Below are positions 54,128-62,756 of a stretch of DNA of 64,000 bases, in pieces; position 1 is the first letter of the stretch, and every line of letters starts with the position of its first letter. A model generated the notes under the pieces. It did no database searches and was not told the DNA's origin. It saw only the letters and a program-made list of their open reading frames with translations. The stretch spans positions 3,143,570-3,207,569 of the forward strand of contig NC_023035.1 in the NCBI RefSeq assembly GCF_000507245.1, in the 5' to 3' direction. The translations under genes were made by a program, and so were the position numbers. Source of the DNA: Salinispira pacifica. Lineage in GTDB: Bacteria; Spirochaetota; Spirochaetia; DSM-27196; Salinispiraceae.

Positions 54128-54134
54128 AGGGGAC

Positions 54135-54956
54135 ATGAATCAGGATCAGGTTAAAGACACCCTTCTCCGGCTGGAACCGGATGTGGAAGAATTCGCCGTC
54201 ATTTTCTCCGGCAAGCAAAGTAAAAAAGTTCATGGATTATATCATCCCGAAACCCGTGAAATCATTCTGCACAACAGGAACTTCAACGGTGATTCCGCCC
54301 TGTTATACACGGCAATCCATGAGTTCGCCCATCATATTCATTTCACAACATCGGAAACGCCGGTGAGCAACCGGGCCCACACCACGGCATTTCGGAGCAT
54401 CTTTCACAAACTGCTGCTGAAAGCCGAAGAGATGGGCATTTATGAGAATACACTGAATGGAATCCCCGAGCTTCAGGATCTGGCCGAGCAGATGCGCAGT
54501 CGCTTTATTCAGGCCAACGGAGAACTAATGAAGGACTTCGGTCACGCACTCATGGAAGCGGAAAAGCTGTGCAGGAAGCATAACGCACGTTTTGAAGATT
54601 TCGTTGAGAGGGTGCTTCAGCTTCCGAAAAATACCGCAAATACTCTCATGAAGGTTAAGGCAATGGATCTTCCCTCGGACCTGGGTTTTGACAACATGAA
54701 AACTCTGGCCGGGGTTCGCAACAAAGATGCCAGACATGAGGCAATCGAATCCTTTCGCAACGGCCTGAGTCCTGATATGGTGAAACAGGGACTGAAGGAG
54801 CGGCAGCCGGCAAGACAGCAGGATCCGGTAAAAAAGCTTGAGAGCGAAAAGAAACGGATAGAAAAAAGCCTGAACAGCCTCCGCAGCCGCCTGGAGGAAA
54901 TTGAACACGAACTGGAAAGAGTGATGTATACTGAGCAACAGGGAGCGGAACTATGA
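54135..54956 (+). CDS. HExxH metalloprotease-like protein with C-terminal coiled coil
   Basis: A 273-residue protein I cannot place in a named family. Residues 61-70 read IHEFAHHIHF, a gluzincin-type HExxH zinc site, with a possible third ligand in NRAHTTAF (about residue 82), a spacing reminiscent of SprT-like proteases. The middle part is helical, and the last 50 residues form a charged coiled coil (PVKKLESEKKRIEKSLNSL, RSRLEEIEHELERV). There is no signal peptide. ATG 54135 follows a strong promoter by 7 nt; the upstream frame to 54036 is therefore excluded. Its stop overlaps the glutaredoxin start (ATGA), so it is the lead gene of a three-gene redox operon. Confidence 0.65.
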   Translation: MNQDQVKDTLLRLEPDVEEFAVIFSGKQSKKVHGLYHPETREIILHNRNFNGDSALLYTAIHEFAHHIHFTTSETPVSNRAHTTAFRSIFHKLLLKAEEMGIYENTLNGIPELQDLAEQMRSRFIQANGELMKDFGHALMEAEKLCRKHNARFEDFVERVLQLPKNTANTLMKVKAMDLPSDLGFDNMKTLAGVRNKDARHEAIESFRNGLSPDMVKQGLKERQPARQQDPVKKLESEKKRIEKSLNSLRSRLEEIEHELERVMYTEQQGAEL

Positions 54957-55261
54957 GTTATATTGAATCTGTTGATTACAAAAAAGTGGAGGGCAGCAAA
55001 ACGAAGCCGGCTCTGCGGGTGTATGCCCTTTCCACCTGCGCATTCTGCGAGAAAGCAATGAATTTTCTGAAGGAACATGAATACGCCTACGAGTATCTAT
55101 TCATGGATCTTATCGACAGGGAAGTCAAGAAAAGCATTAAGGCTGAATTAAAGGAAAAACACGGCAGCATTCCACTGTTCCCCCTTCTGGTTGTGGACGG
55201 CGAACAGGCGGTATCCGGTTTCACTGAAGAGAAATGGCGGGAGTTGTTAGACATTGAGTAA
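54953..55261 (+). CDS. Glutaredoxin-like protein
   Basis: A 102-residue thioredoxin-fold protein with a CAFC active site (STCAFCEKAMNFL, about residues 28-31), a cis-Pro region (FPLLVVDG) and a C-terminal SGFTEEKW helix, as in glutaredoxins and NrdH-like proteins. It overlaps both neighbours: ATGA with the upstream gene, and eight bases with the FTR-like gene downstream. The link to FTR suggests that it is the reductase's disulfide partner; that is inference. Confidence 0.82.
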   Translation: MSYIESVDYKKVEGSKTKPALRVYALSTCAFCEKAMNFLKEHEYAYEYLFMDLIDREVKKSIKAELKEKHGSIPLFPLLVVDGEQAVSGFTEEKWRELLDIE

Positions 55262-55598
55262 GAAAGAAAAATCATTGGAAGATGTTGACCGGTTTATTTT
55301 CCGGGTTGCGGATAAACAGGGCTGGGGTGTCAACAAGGATCCTGAGTTCCTTCATCATATAAAAAAAGGACTGCAGACAACATACAACAGACACGGTTTC
55401 TTTCTCTGTCCATGCAGAGACGGCGCCGGAGACCGGGAGGCCGATAAAGATATTGTCTGCCCCTGTGTGTACAATGTTCCCGATCAGAAAGAATACGGGC
55501 ATTGCTTCTGCGGTCTGTTCTTCGATAAAAAATATCAGGATGAGGGCGGTGAGTTTCAGCAGATACCCGACCGGCGTCCTGACGAGTACTACGACTAG
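55254..55598 (+). CDS. Ferredoxin:thioredoxin reductase catalytic chain-like protein
   Basis: A 114-residue protein with the cysteine pattern of the FTR catalytic subunit: FLCPCRDG, IVCPCVYNV and GHCFCGLFFD. In FTR these bind a [4Fe-4S] cluster next to a redox-active disulfide that passes electrons from ferredoxin to thioredoxin-type proteins. TTG 55254 is the start, overlapping the glutaredoxin stop. No variable chain is present, as in other non-photosynthetic bacteria with this protein. It may draw on ferredoxin reduced by the PFOR encoded at 9153. Confidence 0.88.
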   Translation: MSKKEKSLEDVDRFIFRVADKQGWGVNKDPEFLHHIKKGLQTTYNRHGFFLCPCRDGAGDREADKDIVCPCVYNVPDQKEYGHCFCGLFFDKKYQDEGGEFQQIPDRRPDEYYD

Positions 55599-55693
55599 TC
55601 CACGGCTCTTCCAGGCAGCTGACATTTCATGGCGCCGCCATTCTACACGGCTGTCGATCTAAGCCCCCGCCCTTCCAGGCCGGGGCGCAGGTT

Positions 55694-56830
55694 TCAGCTG
55701 TGTGAGATCAATCCCTCAAGCATTGAAAGAAAATCATCCACGGTTTCATCCGCTGTGTCCCAGCTGCACATCAGCCGGTAGCTTTCTTCGTCCCAGTTGT
55801 AGAAGCGAAAGCGGTCCTGGAGCGCAGCCCCCCATTTCCGGGGAATGGTGAGAAAAACGGCATTCGCCTGGGGGGGGTGGATAATGCGAATCTTGCCTCC
55901 CCGGTCATTCGTCAGTACATCCCGGTGCCGGGAAATAATCTCATTGACCCCCTGCTGCAGACGCCTGGCCGCCTCATTTGCCCGAAGCGCATTTTTCAGC
56001 CAGAGCGAACTACCGAAAAGAGCATTGAACTGTGCCGATATATAGCGCATTTTGGAGGCCAGCTGAGCACCCTGTTTCCGGTAAAACTCCAGATCGCCGT
56101 TCTCCTGGGCACCGTTCATCAGAATAACCGCCTCCCCGAACATCAGACCGTTTTTCGTACCTCCAAGAGAAAGCGCATGTACCCCCGCATCCAGAGTCAT
56201 GGAGCGGAGAATGTCCCGGCCCAGAGAAATCAGCTCATCATCGGAAAGCCGGGCCCAGCCGGGATGGGATGACGCCAGCACCGAGGCCACGGCATTGGAA
56301 ATCCGCGCACCGTCCATATGAAACAGCAGCCCCTCTTCTCTGCACAGATCACCGATCGCCCTGAGCTCTTCAGGACTGTACACCAGCCCAAGCTCGGTAC
56401 TCTGGGTAATGCTTACCATTCCCGGCTGGGTGCTGTGCACAAATCCTCTTCTGCCCAATTTGGCGGGAATATCTTCAGCACGGATTTTCCCCCCGTCATG
56501 GGGGAGATGCTCAATTTTGTTTCCCGAAATCGCCTCCAGGCTGCCGCATTCATCTTCCTCCAGATGCGCAGTAGGGGGTGCGAGAACCGAGTTATATCCT
56601 TTCAGCAGACTTCGGATGGAGATCACATTTGCGGCGGTGCCGTTGTATACAAGATACGCCCGGCTGTTTGCACCGAAAACGGTCTTCATCTCCGCATGAA
56701 ATTTTTCGGTAATGCCGTCCTCTCCATAGCTGACGGCATGGCCGATACTGTTGGCCTGTTCCATGGCCTGAAAAATCTCCGGATGCACACCGGATGCGTT
56801 GTCACTGGCAAAAAAAATATCGCTGCTCAT
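55694..56830 (-). CDS. ltaE: Low-specificity L-threonine aldolase-like PLP enzyme
   Basis: A 378-residue beta-eliminating lyase/threonine aldolase-family protein, which cleaves L-threonine to glycine and acetaldehyde. Features: FASDNASGVHPEIFQAM (N-terminus), FGANSRAYLVYNGTAANV, HLEEDECG, LLFHMDGARISNA (PLP-contacting Asp), and the PLP-Lys in SLGGTKNGLMFGEAV. AGGGAG precedes ATG 56830. It ends convergent with the FTR operon; the gap of about 95 bp contains a GC-rich imperfect stem. The substrate could be a related beta-hydroxy amino acid. Confidence 0.9.
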   Translation of the reverse strand: MSSDIFFASDNASGVHPEIFQAMEQANSIGHAVSYGEDGITEKFHAEMKTVFGANSRAYLVYNGTAANVISIRSLLKGYNSVLAPPTAHLEEDECGSLEAISGNKIEHLPHDGGKIRAEDIPAKLGRRGFVHSTQPGMVSITQSTELGLVYSPEELRAIGDLCREEGLLFHMDGARISNAVASVLASSHPGWARLSDDELISLGRDILRSMTLDAGVHALSLGGTKNGLMFGEAVILMNGAQENGDLEFYRKQGAQLASKMRYISAQFNALFGSSLWLKNALRANEAARRLQQGVNEIISRHRDVLTNDRGGKIRIIHPPQANAVFLTIPRKWGAALQDRFRFYNWDEESYRLMCSWDTADETVDDFLSMLEGLISHS

Positions 56831-56851
56831 GATGTATCTCCCTGTTGTATA

Positions 56852-58093
56852 TCACATTCCCAGCTGTCCGGTGATAAATTCCCGGAATTTCCGGGCGTGG
56901 TTGTGGCCGGGCTGGGTATTCAGCACTTTATCGCAATCGGATATGGCATCCGAATAGTTGCCCATGGAATAATACAGCTGAGCCCGGGAGAGCAGAGCGT
57001 CGTTATTCCCGCCGTTCAACGCCAGACAGGAATCGAACTCAATCAAGGCTTCCTGCTCCCTGCCCAGCTGGCGAAGAGTGAGTCCCAGATAATGGTGGGC
57101 CCGCTCATTTTCGGGATTTACCTCAAGAGAACTGCGGAAATCTGTCTCCGCTTCTTCGTATCGGGATACGGCAAACAGGGCCATCCCCCGATGAAGAAAC
57201 ACCATGGTTCGGATGCTCTCGGGGGCATCTTCGGACAAAATGCGCTCATAAATTTCAATTGCGGTTTCATAGTGATGGGCGTTATGGGCGTACAGGGCCT
57301 TCAGCAGCTGGCTCTCCTGGGTTTCCGTACTCACACTCTGGAGAAGCGGGTGATCGGGAAAACTGCCCAGGCTGTCCGCCGGGGGAGCAGTTTTGGCATC
57401 CTCCTCCATATCCTGGCTTTGAACCATGGACATAAACGCCACCCTCCGTCTGTCCAACTGATGCTGCAGCTCTCTCTGATATACCCGGATTTCGTGGAAA
57501 ATCATATCCGAAAGGGATAGGTTGGCGTTCAGAGCCGCCAGTTTCCGGCGGAGATTCACATCGAAGGGGGTTATCTGGGATTTATACACCATTTCATGCT
57601 CCACCTCCGCCCAGGCATCCTGAAGAATGGTGCGAAGTTGAATTTCCGTAACCAGGTCCTTGCTTAGATGGAAGCTCTCGGTGAGATCCTCCGGGAGGTT
57701 AATAAGAAAGTGCAGGGAATCGTAGCCGAACTCCTTGAAGGAAAATTCCGCCCCCTTCTTCTCCCGTTCCCTGATGCTGAAGTTGCCGGTAAGCATATTT
57801 TCCACCGCGGTGAGATCATCAATAAAGGGACAGACAATCCGGATTCCCAGCACGTCACTGATCAGCACACTGTCATGCTGGCCGTTTTCGCTGCTGCGAC
57901 GTTGAATTTTCTGATAATAACTTGAGAAACTCTTCACCCGGTATTTCACCGTTGCACGAATCCGCTTCCTGTCCAGAAGGCTGCGCAACCTTCGATGCAG
58001 CTCATAAAGTGCACGTTCAAAACTGTCCACATGCTCTTCATATTCCTGCTGGAGCAAATGCCGGGCTTTCACCGGTAATGTTACATGTACCAT
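56852..58093 (-). CDS. RelA/SpoT-domain protein with C-terminal TPR repeats
   Basis: A 413-residue protein. Residues ~20-215 match the (p)ppGpp synthetase domain: RIRATVKYRVKSFSSYYQKI, SDVLGIRIVCPFIDD, the GYxSIH-like EFGYDSLHFL, and VTEIQLRTILQDAWAEVEHE. No HD hydrolase domain is present. A linker follows, then three or four TPR units (HYETAIEIYERILSEDAP, VSRYEEAETDFRSSLEVNP, LGREQEALIEFDSCLALN, MGNYSDAISDCDKVLNTQP). This is a small alarmone synthetase-like enzyme with a protein-interaction module. ATG 58093 lies six bases after the REC-PAS gene's stop, so co-transcription is likely. Activity is probable but not proven. Confidence 0.88.
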   Translation of the reverse strand: MVHVTLPVKARHLLQQEYEEHVDSFERALYELHRRLRSLLDRKRIRATVKYRVKSFSSYYQKIQRRSSENGQHDSVLISDVLGIRIVCPFIDDLTAVENMLTGNFSIREREKKGAEFSFKEFGYDSLHFLINLPEDLTESFHLSKDLVTEIQLRTILQDAWAEVEHEMVYKSQITPFDVNLRRKLAALNANLSLSDMIFHEIRVYQRELQHQLDRRRVAFMSMVQSQDMEEDAKTAPPADSLGSFPDHPLLQSVSTETQESQLLKALYAHNAHHYETAIEIYERILSEDAPESIRTMVFLHRGMALFAVSRYEEAETDFRSSLEVNPENERAHHYLGLTLRQLGREQEALIEFDSCLALNGGNNDALLSRAQLYYSMGNYSDAISDCDKVLNTQPGHNHARKFREFITGQLGM

Positions 58094-58099
58094 GTACTC

Positions 58100-58936
58100 T
58101 TATTCTATCATATTTCCGGATGTTTTGCCCTCAAGATTGTTCAGGTTCAGGATGGAAAGAAAGCAGCCCTGGAGAATGGATGTCTGCTCATCAATAATAC
58201 ATTGAGGAATTATATAGCAGGGAATATGAACCCGGTCATAGGCAATTACCGCATGGAAGGGTTCGGGGCAGATACCCCGGGGCAGACGAATGGGACCTGC
58301 ATGTTCCGACCGGAAGATCCGGAAAAATATTTCTGCATCAGACACAAATTTTCTGGCATCCTGACCTTTCAGCCGGTTCTCTTCTGTACCGAGGGTCCGG
58401 AGAATCTTCCTGTTCACATAGCGGATATACCCCCGGTCATCCAGAAGACAGTATCCCTGATTCATGTTTTCCAGAAGCTGCTGAATCTGTATCTCCTGGG
58501 ATCGGATCCTGGCTTCGCTTCTGGCTTTATACAGGGCTATGGAGAGAGCCATCCGCAGCTGATGATCGGTGAAGGGTTTTGCCACGAACCCGAAGGGCAT
58601 CGATTCGGGGACCCTCCGGATCACCTCTTCTTCCCTCAACCCGCTGATAAACACAACAGGAATATCATATTTCTCTCTCAGGCTTTCGGCAGCATCGATG
58701 CCGCTGTCCTGGCCTTCCAATTCGATATCCATCAGAATAATATCCGGCAGAGAATCCATGAACTGATTTTCAAGATCCGCGGATGAATTGCAGACCCCGT
58801 GAATGGAGTATCCCAGCCTGAGAAGGGACCGCTGGATGGCCGATGCGATAATAAACTCATCTTCCACCACAAGTACGCGTGCTTCGCGTTCTGAACGGTC
58901 AAGTGAGTTCGATGTAAGAAAAAAATCCGTCAACAT
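58100..58936 (-). CDS. Response regulator with receiver and PAS domains
   Basis: A 278-residue protein. The receiver domain (residues ~18-135) has VLVVEDEF (acidic pair), the phospho-acceptor in DIILMDIELEG (about residue 67), a Ser in VVFISGL and the Lys in FVAKPFTDHQL. A short coiled coil joins it to a PAS domain (LLENMNQGYCLLDDRGYIRYVNRKIL). There is no DNA-binding or enzymatic output, so it probably acts by binding a partner, and the RelA/SpoT-TPR protein encoded six bases downstream is the obvious candidate. The cognate kinase is not adjacent. Confidence 0.88.
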   Translation of the reverse strand: MLTDFFLTSNSLDRSEREARVLVVEDEFIIASAIQRSLLRLGYSIHGVCNSSADLENQFMDSLPDIILMDIELEGQDSGIDAAESLREKYDIPVVFISGLREEEVIRRVPESMPFGFVAKPFTDHQLRMALSIALYKARSEARIRSQEIQIQQLLENMNQGYCLLDDRGYIRYVNRKILRTLGTEENRLKGQDARKFVSDAEIFFRIFRSEHAGPIRLPRGICPEPFHAVIAYDRVHIPCYIIPQCIIDEQTSILQGCFLSILNLNNLEGKTSGNMIE

Positions 58937-58996
58937 GACTGCTACCCAAGACCCATGGCCGGGATACCGGCGGGGAGATGTCAGAATCTCCGCATA

Positions 58997-60106
58997 TCAG
59001 ACATTGAATTTGAAATGCATCACATCCCCGTCTTTTACAATATATTCCTTGCCTTCCATCCGGAGCTTTCCCGCTTCCCGGATTTTGGCCTCGGAACCAA
59101 GTTCAAACAAGTCGCTGCAGTGGTACACTTCAGCCTTTATAAATCCCTTTTCAAAATCGCTGTGAATAACACCCGCCGCCTGGGGGGCCTTGTCTCCATG
59201 ATGATAGGTCCATGCCCGGACCTCCTTTTCACCGGCGGTGAAGAAGGTGCGCAAACCCAGAAGATCGTAACCTTCCCTGATCAATGCGGATAATCCGCTT
59301 TCTTCCAGGCCCATTTCATCCAGGAATTCCCGACGCTCCTCCTCTGTCTCCAGATCGGCGATCTCTTTTTCCAGTTGACCGCAGAGCACCACCACGCCGG
59401 CGCTTTCGGTATCGGCGATGGCCTTTACCTTCTGCACATGGGGGTTCTCGCCGTGAATATCATTTTCATCCACATTGCAGAGATAGAGCATCTTTTTCCG
59501 GGTGATCAGGTGCATATCACGGATGAGGGCTTCCTGTTCCTCGTCCAGTTCAAGGCTGCGGGCGGGTTGGCCTTCCTGGAGAAGCTCCTTCAGTTGAACC
59601 AGAACGGGCTGAAGGCTCTTGGCCATGGCCTGAACTTTCTTGTCTGCGCTCCGGGCCTCCTTTTCCAGCCTTGCAAAGCGTTTTTCCACGGTTTCCAGGT
59701 CGGCAAGAGCCAGTTCCACATTGATGGTTTCAATATCGCTTGCGGGATCTATGCTGTTATCAACATGAATAATATCGTCATTTTCGAAACAGCGTACCAC
59801 GTGGACAATCACCCCCACTTCCCGGATATGTGAAAGGAATTTGTTTCCCAGACCTTCACCCTTGCTGGCGCCCTTCACCAGACCTGCAATATCAACAAAT
59901 TCAACCGCAGCGGGAATGAGCTTCTGAGGGGGGATCAACTCGGCAATTCGGGTGAGCCGGGAATCGGGCACGGTCACCAGGCCCACATTGGGTTCGATTG
60001 TACAGAACGGATAATTGGCTGCTTCAGCGGGGGCAGAGGTCAGTGCAGAAAAAATGGTGGATTTACCCACATTGGGCAGTCCCACAATACCGCAGTTAAG
60101 GGGCAT
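58997..60106 (-). CDS. ychF: YchF/OLA1-family ATPase/GTPase
   Basis: A 369-residue Obg-related P-loop protein, universally conserved and ribosome-associated. It has the G1 loop [33 protein letters not shown] (G3), a coiled-coil hairpin insert, LCNVDEND in place of canonical NKxD, and the C-terminal TGS-like domain ([26 protein letters not shown], ending HFKFNV). Length and sequence match the family throughout. AGGAG precedes ATG 60106. The 199 bp to the divergent thioredoxin gene contain that gene's promoter and nothing else that I recognise. Confidence 0.96.
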   Translation of the reverse strand: MPLNCGIVGLPNVGKSTIFSALTSAPAEAANYPFCTIEPNVGLVTVPDSRLTRIAELIPPQKLIPAAVEFVDIAGLVKGASKGEGLGNKFLSHIREVGVIVHVVRCFENDDIIHVDNSIDPASDIETINVELALADLETVEKRFARLEKEARSADKKVQAMAKSLQPVLVQLKELLQEGQPARSLELDEEQEALIRDMHLITRKKMLYLCNVDENDIHGENPHVQKVKAIADTESAGVVVLCGQLEKEIADLETEEERREFLDEMGLEESGLSALIREGYDLLGLRTFFTAGEKEVRAWTYHHGDKAPQAAGVIHSDFEKGFIKAEVYHCSDLFELGSEAKIREAGKLRMEGKEYIVKDGDVMHFKFNV

Positions 60107-60268
60107 GGATACTCCTGTTTGTATATCATTACACAGTAAATTTGTTTCGGATTAGATGCGTTCAAAAATCAGCTTTGAAGACACCCGGTGTGGAGCGTAG
60201 TGTAGTTGGTTTCCCGGCGGAAATCAATAATGGGGGACGGCGGAACAGAAAAAACGCGGATCTGAGAC

Positions 60269-60297
60269 TTGAATATATATTGATAAATATATATAAC
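60269..60297 (+). promoter_or_regulatory. Promoter of the thioredoxin-like gene (candidate leaderless)
   Basis: TTGAAT (60269-60274), a 17-nt AT-rich spacer and TATAAC (60292-60297); GTG 60305 follows after 7 nt with no Shine-Dalgarno. Confidence 0.55.
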
Positions 60298-60304
60298 AAT
60301 CAGC

Positions 60305-60631
60305 GTGAAAGAGATACAGAGTTTCAGCGAACTGAAAACCAATATAGAAAACAGCCGGATGCTTCTGGGATATTTTTCAGCCCCGGATTGCGGTGTCTGC
60401 ACGGCATTGAAGCCCAAGGTTCTGGAAATCCTGCAGGATTACCCGGAAATTGAGTCAGTCTATGTGAACGTGAGGGAGCAGCAGGAAGCTGCAGCCCAGC
60501 ACGCCATTTTCACCATCCCGGGGATCCTGGTTTTCGCAGAGGGAAAAGAGGCCGTCAGGGAAGCCCGCTTTGTGCACGTGGATGAGTTGAGAGAGAAGAT
60601 TCACCGGCTTCACTCCATGCTGTTCGCGTAA
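60305..60631 (+). CDS. Thioredoxin-family protein
   Basis: A 108-residue thioredoxin-fold protein without a signal peptide. The active site is CGVC ([16 protein letters not shown], about residues 29-32) and the cis-Pro loop is FTIPGILVF. The acidic Cys pair spacing and length are those of small cytoplasmic thioredoxins. GTG 60305 is the only sensible start and lies 7 nt after a sigma70-like promoter. The last 22 bases overlap the 3' end of purE on the other strand. Confidence 0.85.
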   Translation: MKEIQSFSELKTNIENSRMLLGYFSAPDCGVCTALKPKVLEILQDYPEIESVYVNVREQQEAAAQHAIFTIPGILVFAEGKEAVREARFVHVDELREKIHRLHSMLFA

Positions 60632-61122
60632 TCGCTCCAGCCCAGACGCTCCAGGCGCTCAATTTTTTCATCCACCTGCCCCTTCAAGCCTGAGGCATAC
60701 TCCTCCACCCGCCTTCGCACTCCAGAATCCGACAGAGCGATAATCCGTGCGGCCAGCAATCCGGCATTCTTGGCACCATTAATTGCAACCGTTGCCACGG
60801 GAATTCCCCCGGGCATCTGAACAATGGACAACAGCGAATCCAGGCCGTTCAGGCTCCGGGTTTTCACCGGTACACCGATCACCGGCAGACTGGTGAGGCT
60901 TGCAACCATCCCCGGCAGATGGGCGGCCCCTCCGGCGCCTGCAATAATTGCCGAAATACCCCGGCCCGCGGCCTTCTCTGCGTATTCGAACATTCTCCGG
61001 GGAGTTCTGTGGGCGGATACAACCGTGATTTCATATTCGATTCCCAGTTCATCCAGAACCGCCGCAGCCTCTTTCATAACCGGAAGGTCCGAATCGCTGC
61101 CCATGATAATTCCAACTTTCAT
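60610..61122 (-). CDS. purE: N5-carboxyaminoimidazole ribonucleotide mutase
   Basis: Class I PurE (170 residues) that converts N5-CAIR to CAIR in purine synthesis, acting after PurK. Signature segments: [51 protein letters not shown] and [21 protein letters not shown] precedes ATG 61122. It is the downstream gene of a purK-purE pair, separated by a ~230-bp spacer with an 18-bp tandem repeat array. Confidence 0.97.
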   Translation of the reverse strand: MKVGIIMGSDSDLPVMKEAAAVLDELGIEYEITVVSAHRTPRRMFEYAEKAAGRGISAIIAGAGGAAHLPGMVASLTSLPVIGVPVKTRSLNGLDSLLSIVQMPGGIPVATVAINGAKNAGLLAARIIALSDSGVRRRVEEYASGLKGQVDEKIERLERLGWSDYANSME

Positions 61123-61248
61123 GCATCTCCTCCATTGCGCCGGGTAATTGTGAAGTACTCATCTGTATAGTTCATGTTTTCATTATTGATGTGTTCCGCC
61201 GGAGATTGCAATAAGGCAGGTTCCTGTCTCCGGATTCGGTATGTTTCA

Positions 61249-61356
61249 GGTCGATGCGTTCTATGCCGTCCATACGGCCTGTGCCGCCTCTGTGGCTTAT
61301 ACAACCTCTGCGGCTTATACGACCTGCACAGCCTGTACCACCTCCACAGCCTATAC
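61249..61356 (-). repeat. 18-bp tandem repeat array across the purK stop codon
   Basis: Six consecutive 18-bp units (61249-61266, 61267-61284, 61285-61302, 61303-61320, 61321-61338, 61339-61356), consensus on the minus strand GTATARGCYGYRGAGGTN. The copies nearest purK are most alike and the distal two are diverged. The first unit contains the purK stop codon. The remaining purK-purE spacer shows no gene. Confidence 0.85.
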
Positions 61357-62571
61357 GGCCCGAACACTCACCGTCCGCTCAAGCTGTTCGGCCTGTTTCA
61401 GGGCGATCTCCAGATCCGAGTTCAGCACGGTGATGTGGCCCATCTTCCTCAGCGGGCGCACCTCCTCTTTTCCGTACCAGTGCATGTAGGCTCCGGGGCT
61501 GCTCATCAGTTCGGTGAAGCCGGAAATTGCCGGTGTGCCCCGGGCTGAAGCTTCGCCCAGGAGATTGATCATCACCGCCGGGCTGCGCAGCTGCGGTGAT
61601 CCCAGGGGAAGGCCGCACACCGCACGGATAAACTGCTGAAACTGGCTGGTCTCAGCTGCTTCAATACTCCAGTGTCCGGAGTTATGGGGCCGGGGAGCCA
61701 CTTCGTTGATCAGAATTTCTCCATCTGAGGTGAGAAACAATTCCACGGCAAACAAGCCGGCGGCCTCAAGGGCATCTACTGCGGCTCTGGCCAGTTCCAT
61801 TGCACGGCGTGACTGAACTTCGCTGATCCGGGCGGGCACACAAACCGAGTTGCAGATTTGGGAGCGTGAGTCGAATACCATCTCAACCACCGGGTAGACC
61901 CGGCTCTCGCCTTCCGGATTCCGGGCTATAAGAACAGCAAGCTCCATGGTGAAATCCACAGCTTCCTCAATCATGGAGGGACCCTTCAGAGCCCGGGCTT
62001 TCAGATCAGCGGGAGAAGCAGGTTCCAGGCGGGTTACTCCCCTGCCGTCGTAGCCGCCGGCCCGGGTCTTTTGTATGCAGGGTAAGCCGAAGTTTTCAAG
62101 CTCACCGGCCAGCTGCTCGTCAGCTAACGTCTCCGGGTCGTCCAGAGCCCGGAATGCAGGAACAGCAAGTCCCGCATCCTTGAAAAGCTGCTTCTGGACC
62201 AATTTGTCCTGGATTATCTCCAGAGCTCCGGGCCGGGGGTGGACCCGGGTGCCTGCAGCCTGGGCTTCATACAGGGCATTCACATCGATATGTTCAATTT
62301 CATAACTCAGCACATCAACCCGGGCGGCAAGCTCAAGAATTGCACGGGAATCGGTGAGACTGCCCTGGATGCACTCATCGGCAATACCGTATGCGGGAGG
62401 TCTGGGGGAGGGATCCAAAACAATGGTGTGAATTCCCATATTTCTCGCTTCCTGGCACACCATTCTGCCCAGCTGTCCGCCGCCCACCAGCCCAAGACGG
62501 AATCCCAGGGGGAAACCCTGAGAATCGAGCTGAGAAACACCCTGAGAAAACCTCTGATTGCTGCCGGCCAT
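61351..62571 (-). CDS. purK: N5-carboxyaminoimidazole ribonucleotide synthase
   Basis: ATP-grasp enzyme (406 residues) that carboxylates AIR to N5-CAIR for PurE. Features: the Rossmann-like GLVGGGQLGRMVCQEARNMG after a ~25-residue variable N-terminal tail, DVLSYEIEHID, PCIQKTRAGGYDGRGV (ATP-grasp Lys), MELAVLIARNPEGE, GEILINEVAPRPHNSGHWSIEA, and the C-terminal NLLGEA and HWYGKEEVRPLRKMGHIT. GAGGGGG precedes ATG 62571. A promoter lies at 62605. The gene ends inside the first copy of the 18-bp repeat array. Co-transcribed with purE. Confidence 0.96.
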   Translation of the reverse strand: MAGSNQRFSQGVSQLDSQGFPLGFRLGLVGGGQLGRMVCQEARNMGIHTIVLDPSPRPPAYGIADECIQGSLTDSRAILELAARVDVLSYEIEHIDVNALYEAQAAGTRVHPRPGALEIIQDKLVQKQLFKDAGLAVPAFRALDDPETLADEQLAGELENFGLPCIQKTRAGGYDGRGVTRLEPASPADLKARALKGPSMIEEAVDFTMELAVLIARNPEGESRVYPVVEMVFDSRSQICNSVCVPARISEVQSRRAMELARAAVDALEAAGLFAVELFLTSDGEILINEVAPRPHNSGHWSIEAAETSQFQQFIRAVCGLPLGSPQLRSPAVMINLLGEASARGTPAISGFTELMSSPGAYMHWYGKEEVRPLRKMGHITVLNSDLEIALKQAEQLERTVSVRAV

Positions 62572-62604
62572 AGCACCCCCTCGTTCTCGTTGCCGTGAAA
62601 CACC

Positions 62605-62633
62605 ACTATGGTAAAAATCCTTTGGGTGGTCAA
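62605..62633 (-). promoter_or_regulatory. purK-purE promoter
   Basis: On the minus strand TTGACC (62633-62628), a 17-nt spacer and CATAGT (62610-62605); start of transcription near 62598, leaving a short leader that contains the purK ribosome site. Confidence 0.55.
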
Positions 62634-62756
62634 GAAAGCTTCTTCAGCGGCGGCGGGCATATGTGCATAGCCCTGCCCCTGGATTCCGGTGCAGCCCGGG
62701 GATGAATGGAAAAACGTTCTGGACATACCGGCGGGAACGTTGCAGACTTATACATT

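Noticed and set aside
56318-57520. 400-residue plus-strand frame
   Set aside because: Antisense to threonine aldolase and the RelA/SpoT-TPR gene, both of which have strong family motifs; no ribosome site and no recognisable motif.
58102-58110. Extended -10-like TGATAGAAT eight bases before ATG 58093
   Set aside because: It lies within the last codons of the REC-PAS gene and no -35 box is at 17 bases; simple co-transcription explains the arrangement, so I did not count it among the leaderless cases.
60142-60453. 103-residue plus-strand frame overlapping the thioredoxin gene
   Set aside because: Overlaps the promoter and a different frame of a gene with a clear CGVC active site; no motif of its own.
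61119-61548. Frames on both strands rich in YKPQR or AYTTS hexapeptides
   Set aside because: They are readings of the 18-bp tandem repeat; no ribosome site or continuation beyond the array, so treated as repeat, not gene.
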